From assembly GCA_018380885.1 (NCBI GenBank), contig JAGZSY010000024.1, positions 8,001 through 72,000 of the forward strand: DNA of 64,000 bases, written 5' to 3'. The DNA is from Enterocloster asparagiformis. Lineage in GTDB: Bacteria; Bacillota; Clostridia; Lachnospirales; Lachnospiraceae. A program made the translations under genes and the position numbers. This document shows, piece by piece, positions 62,203 to 64,000 of this stretch; the stretch's first letter is position 1, and each line of letters opens with the position of its first letter. Below the pieces are notes generated by a model. The model was not told the DNA's origin. It made no database searches and saw nothing but the letters and a program-made list of their open reading frames with translations.

Positions 62203-64000
62203 TTAGTCGTAATAATTTATTTTTACATCCGAGTCCATAAAATTAGTCCAAAAAGCAGTTTGATGGATCTCGCAGTCCCTGCTCACAGTCACCGTTTTCA
62301 GGCTCTTGCAGCCCTCAAACGCTCGCTCGCCAATCTTCTTGACACTTCTGGGGATTATGACCTCGCCGAGAGCTTCACAGTCTGAAAAACTGCTATATTC
62401 CAGCTCCTTTACCCCCTCCTCAATCACAACCTTTTGAAGCCCGGCTATGTTTGAGAACGCCAAAGATTCAACAACCTCCACACTTCCCGGAATTGTAACC
62501 TCCCGCAGCGACGTCCTGTAAAAAGCCCAGTCGCCAATCCGTTTCACGCTTGCGGGGATTGTGACCTCACTGAGAGCTTCGCAGCCGCTAAAGCTATGGC
62601 TTTCCAATTCTTCCACTCCGTCCTCCATCACAACCTTTTGAAGATTAACTCCCTCCGCAAAAGCCTGCCATTTGATCACGCGTACAGTTCCCGGAATTGT
62701 GACCTCCGACAGGGACGTATGGTAAAATGCAAAGTCCCCGATCGCATGAAACTCCGATGGTATTGCAAAGCTTCCTTCCCTGGAGCTTGGAAACGCCGTT
62801 AGCTCCCCATCGGTTTTGCAGATCATGCCGTCCTTTTGTATATAGTACGGATTTCCCTCTGCAATGTTCACCTGCGGAATCTCTAAGAGATCGGCGCCGC
62901 ATTCGATGGTATCCACAGTGGACGGAATGGCAATTTCTGTAAGGCCGGTATCGTGAAATGCCAATCCCTCAATGGTTGTCAGTCCTTCCGGAAGCTCTAT
63001 TTTTTCTAAGTCCTTACATCCATAAAACGCCATGTAACCGATGGTCTGCAATTTCTCCGGGAGTACTATTTCTTCCAGCGCAGCGCGCGCCGCAGACCCA
63101 CCTATGCCCCAGTCAATTTCCAATACCGGCAATCCAAGTATTCTATCCGGCACTTTCACATACTGCTCCCCCTCATACGGGTATTCGTGAATGGCAACCC
63201 CCTTTTCCTCCATCGTCAGACCGTATTTTCTTACGGTAGTAACGATATGTAATGCGCAAAGCAGCACAATCCCGGCCGCGATACCAAAGTATATGCGTTT
63301 TTTTCTGCCTCCCTTTTCTTTTGGCCTGCGGAATACACCACAAATTTTACCTTTGCGTTTCATTTTCCGTTCCAAATTCCGGCTGGGTTTTGTTTCTTCC
63401 GTCTCCGGCCAATGGTGACTGTTCGGCGCTTCCGTTTTTTCCTTCTGCCCCACGTCCCCTGTGTAGGGAACCGTTTTCATCTCATCGCCATTTTCCATAA
63501 ACGGAACGGTCGGCAAAATCTCCTGAAACTCAGGCTGCGGTTCCTCCCGTGGCGTTTGCCGCGCTTCCGGCTCCGGCATATCCCCGGACACCGGCCCAGG
63601 CGCCTCCTTCGTTTCCGCCTCCGACGTCTCCCCAGCCTCCGGCCGGACTGCCTCCGGCGGCTTTGGCGGAACCGTCCCCTCCTCCATCAACCGCTCCTTA
63701 AACTCTCTCATATCCCGAATCCGCTTCTCCGCGTGCAATTCCAGCGCGCCGCTAAGCGCACCGATCACATGCGCAGGGATATTGAGCGCCGGATCAAAAT
63801 ACAGCGGCGTTTTCTTAAACTCCCGCTCCAGCGCCTCGGGAACCACCTTTCCCGTCATGCAGTAATAGATCGTGGCCCCCATTGCGTACACGTCCGTCCA
63901 GCTTCCCAGGCTCTCGGACTCCATATACTGCTCCGGCGCGCTGAAATTCCGCTTCACCACCGCCATGGATGCGTGGCCTTCGTTGGCCGTCACGTCCACC
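62203..64000 (-). CDS. Receptor-like Ser/Thr kinase with LRR ectodomain (array member 5, 5' end outside the window)
   Basis: The gene runs off the right edge inside the kinase domain; 598 residues are visible, starting at the activation loop (VDVTANEGHASMAVVKRNFSAPEQ). Zinc ribbon, glycine loop and HRD lie outside. The linker is the longest of the set (acidic, rich in P and E) and contains PTVPFMENGDEMKTVPYTG. A basic cluster (RRPKEKGGRKKR) precedes the membrane helix at about visible residues 222-244. The LRR region has more units than in the others and ends KINYYD. The promoter of the array must lie beyond 64000. Confidence 0.88.
   Translation of the reverse strand, partial: VDVTANEGHASMAVVKRNFSAPEQYMESESLGSWTDVYAMGATIYYCMTGKVVPEALEREFKKTPLYFDPALNIPAHVIGALSGALELHAEKRIRDMREFKERLMEEGTVPPKPPEAVRPEAGETSEAETKEAPGPVSGDMPEPEARQTPREEPQPEFQEILPTVPFMENGDEMKTVPYTGDVGQKEKTEAPNSHHWPETEETKPSRNLERKMKRKGKICGVFRRPKEKGGRKKRIYFGIAAGIVLLCALHIVTTVRKYGLTMEEKGVAIHEYPYEGEQYVKVPDRILGLPVLEIDWGIGGSAARAALEEIVLPEKLQTIGYMAFYGCKDLEKIELPEGLTTIEGLAFHDTGLTEIAIPSTVDTIECGADLLEIPQVNIAEGNPYYIQKDGMICKTDGELTAFPSSREGSFAIPSEFHAIGDFAFYHTSLSEVTIPGTVRVIKWQAFAEGVNLQKVVMEDGVEELESHSFSGCEALSEVTIPASVKRIGDWAFYRTSLREVTIPGSVEVVESLAFSNIAGLQKVVIEEGVKELEYSSFSDCEALGEVIIPRSVKKIGERAFEGCKSLKTVTVSRDCEIHQTAFWTNFMDSDVKINYYD

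Noticed and set aside
54795..62385. Several 140-240 codon plus-strand frames across the kinase array
   Set aside because: They repeat at the same place opposite each paralogue, as expected for shadows of the conserved kinase codons, and have no start signals.

Overview
The window reads as a GC-rich chromosomal segment from a strictly anaerobic Firmicute, most likely a Lachnospiraceae member of the Enterocloster/Lachnoclostridium type. The evidence is the AGGAGG-type ribosome sites, sigma-A-like promoters, the LL-diaminopimelate aminotransferase route to lysine and cell wall, a glnA-ANTAR pair, sortase B, a SARP-like regulator, and zinc-ribbon Ser/Thr kinases with BspA-like leucine-rich repeats. 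I see no rRNA, tRNA, CRISPR array, prophage or transposase gene.

Region 1-10.5 kb (mostly minus strand): start of a cytidylate-kinase-like gene, the tag DNA glycosylase, a membrane GGDEF-EAL protein, a SPOR-type amidase, an Lrp regulator, and a nitrogen/diaminopimelate block (glnA, ANTAR protein, dapF, dapL). A second DapF paralogue has serine at both catalytic cysteine positions. Region 10.6-16.6 kb (plus): an AraC regulator, then a complete branched-chain amino acid ABC operon (livKHMGF). Behind it a 210-230 bp hairpin-rich element with terminal inverted repeats sits inside a duplicated terminator.

Region 16.9-29.5 kb: a small membrane peptide, an amidohydrolase, a 47-bp tandem repeat, FtsH with a Q/W/P/G repeat tail, pyrG, a 54-aa small protein, a polar amino-acid ABC transporter behind a probable attenuator, and a divergent module in which a SARP-like regulator faces a two-gene operon (unknown TWQG-repeat protein plus sortase B). 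Two 7-bp direct repeats at 11-bp spacing overlap that operon's -35 region. Region 29.5-44.9 kb: MATE pump, lipoprotein cyclophilin, DUF2079-like membrane protein with a small partner, a TPP-riboswitch thiamine salvage operon (thiM-thiE-HAD phosphatase-thiD-cytX), a D-galactonate module (sugar kinase, aldolase, dgoD), an EamA transporter and a 7TM histidine kinase/response regulator pair.

Region 44.9-64 kb: a very large polytopic membrane protein, a solute-binding lipoprotein overlapping a GGDEF protein, a YkgJ-type cysteine-cluster protein, and then the most striking feature. This is a head-to-tail array of at least five paralogous receptor-like kinases (52735 to beyond 64000). The four complete ones carry a zinc ribbon, Ser/Thr kinase, linker, single membrane helix and BspA-like LRR ectodomain; the fifth is cut by the window edge inside its kinase domain. 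One member carries an extra RnfG/NqrC-type FMN-binding domain with the flavinylation motif SGATVTS between membrane and LRRs. This looks like a family of inside-out LRR receptor kinases, one of them potentially redox-active.
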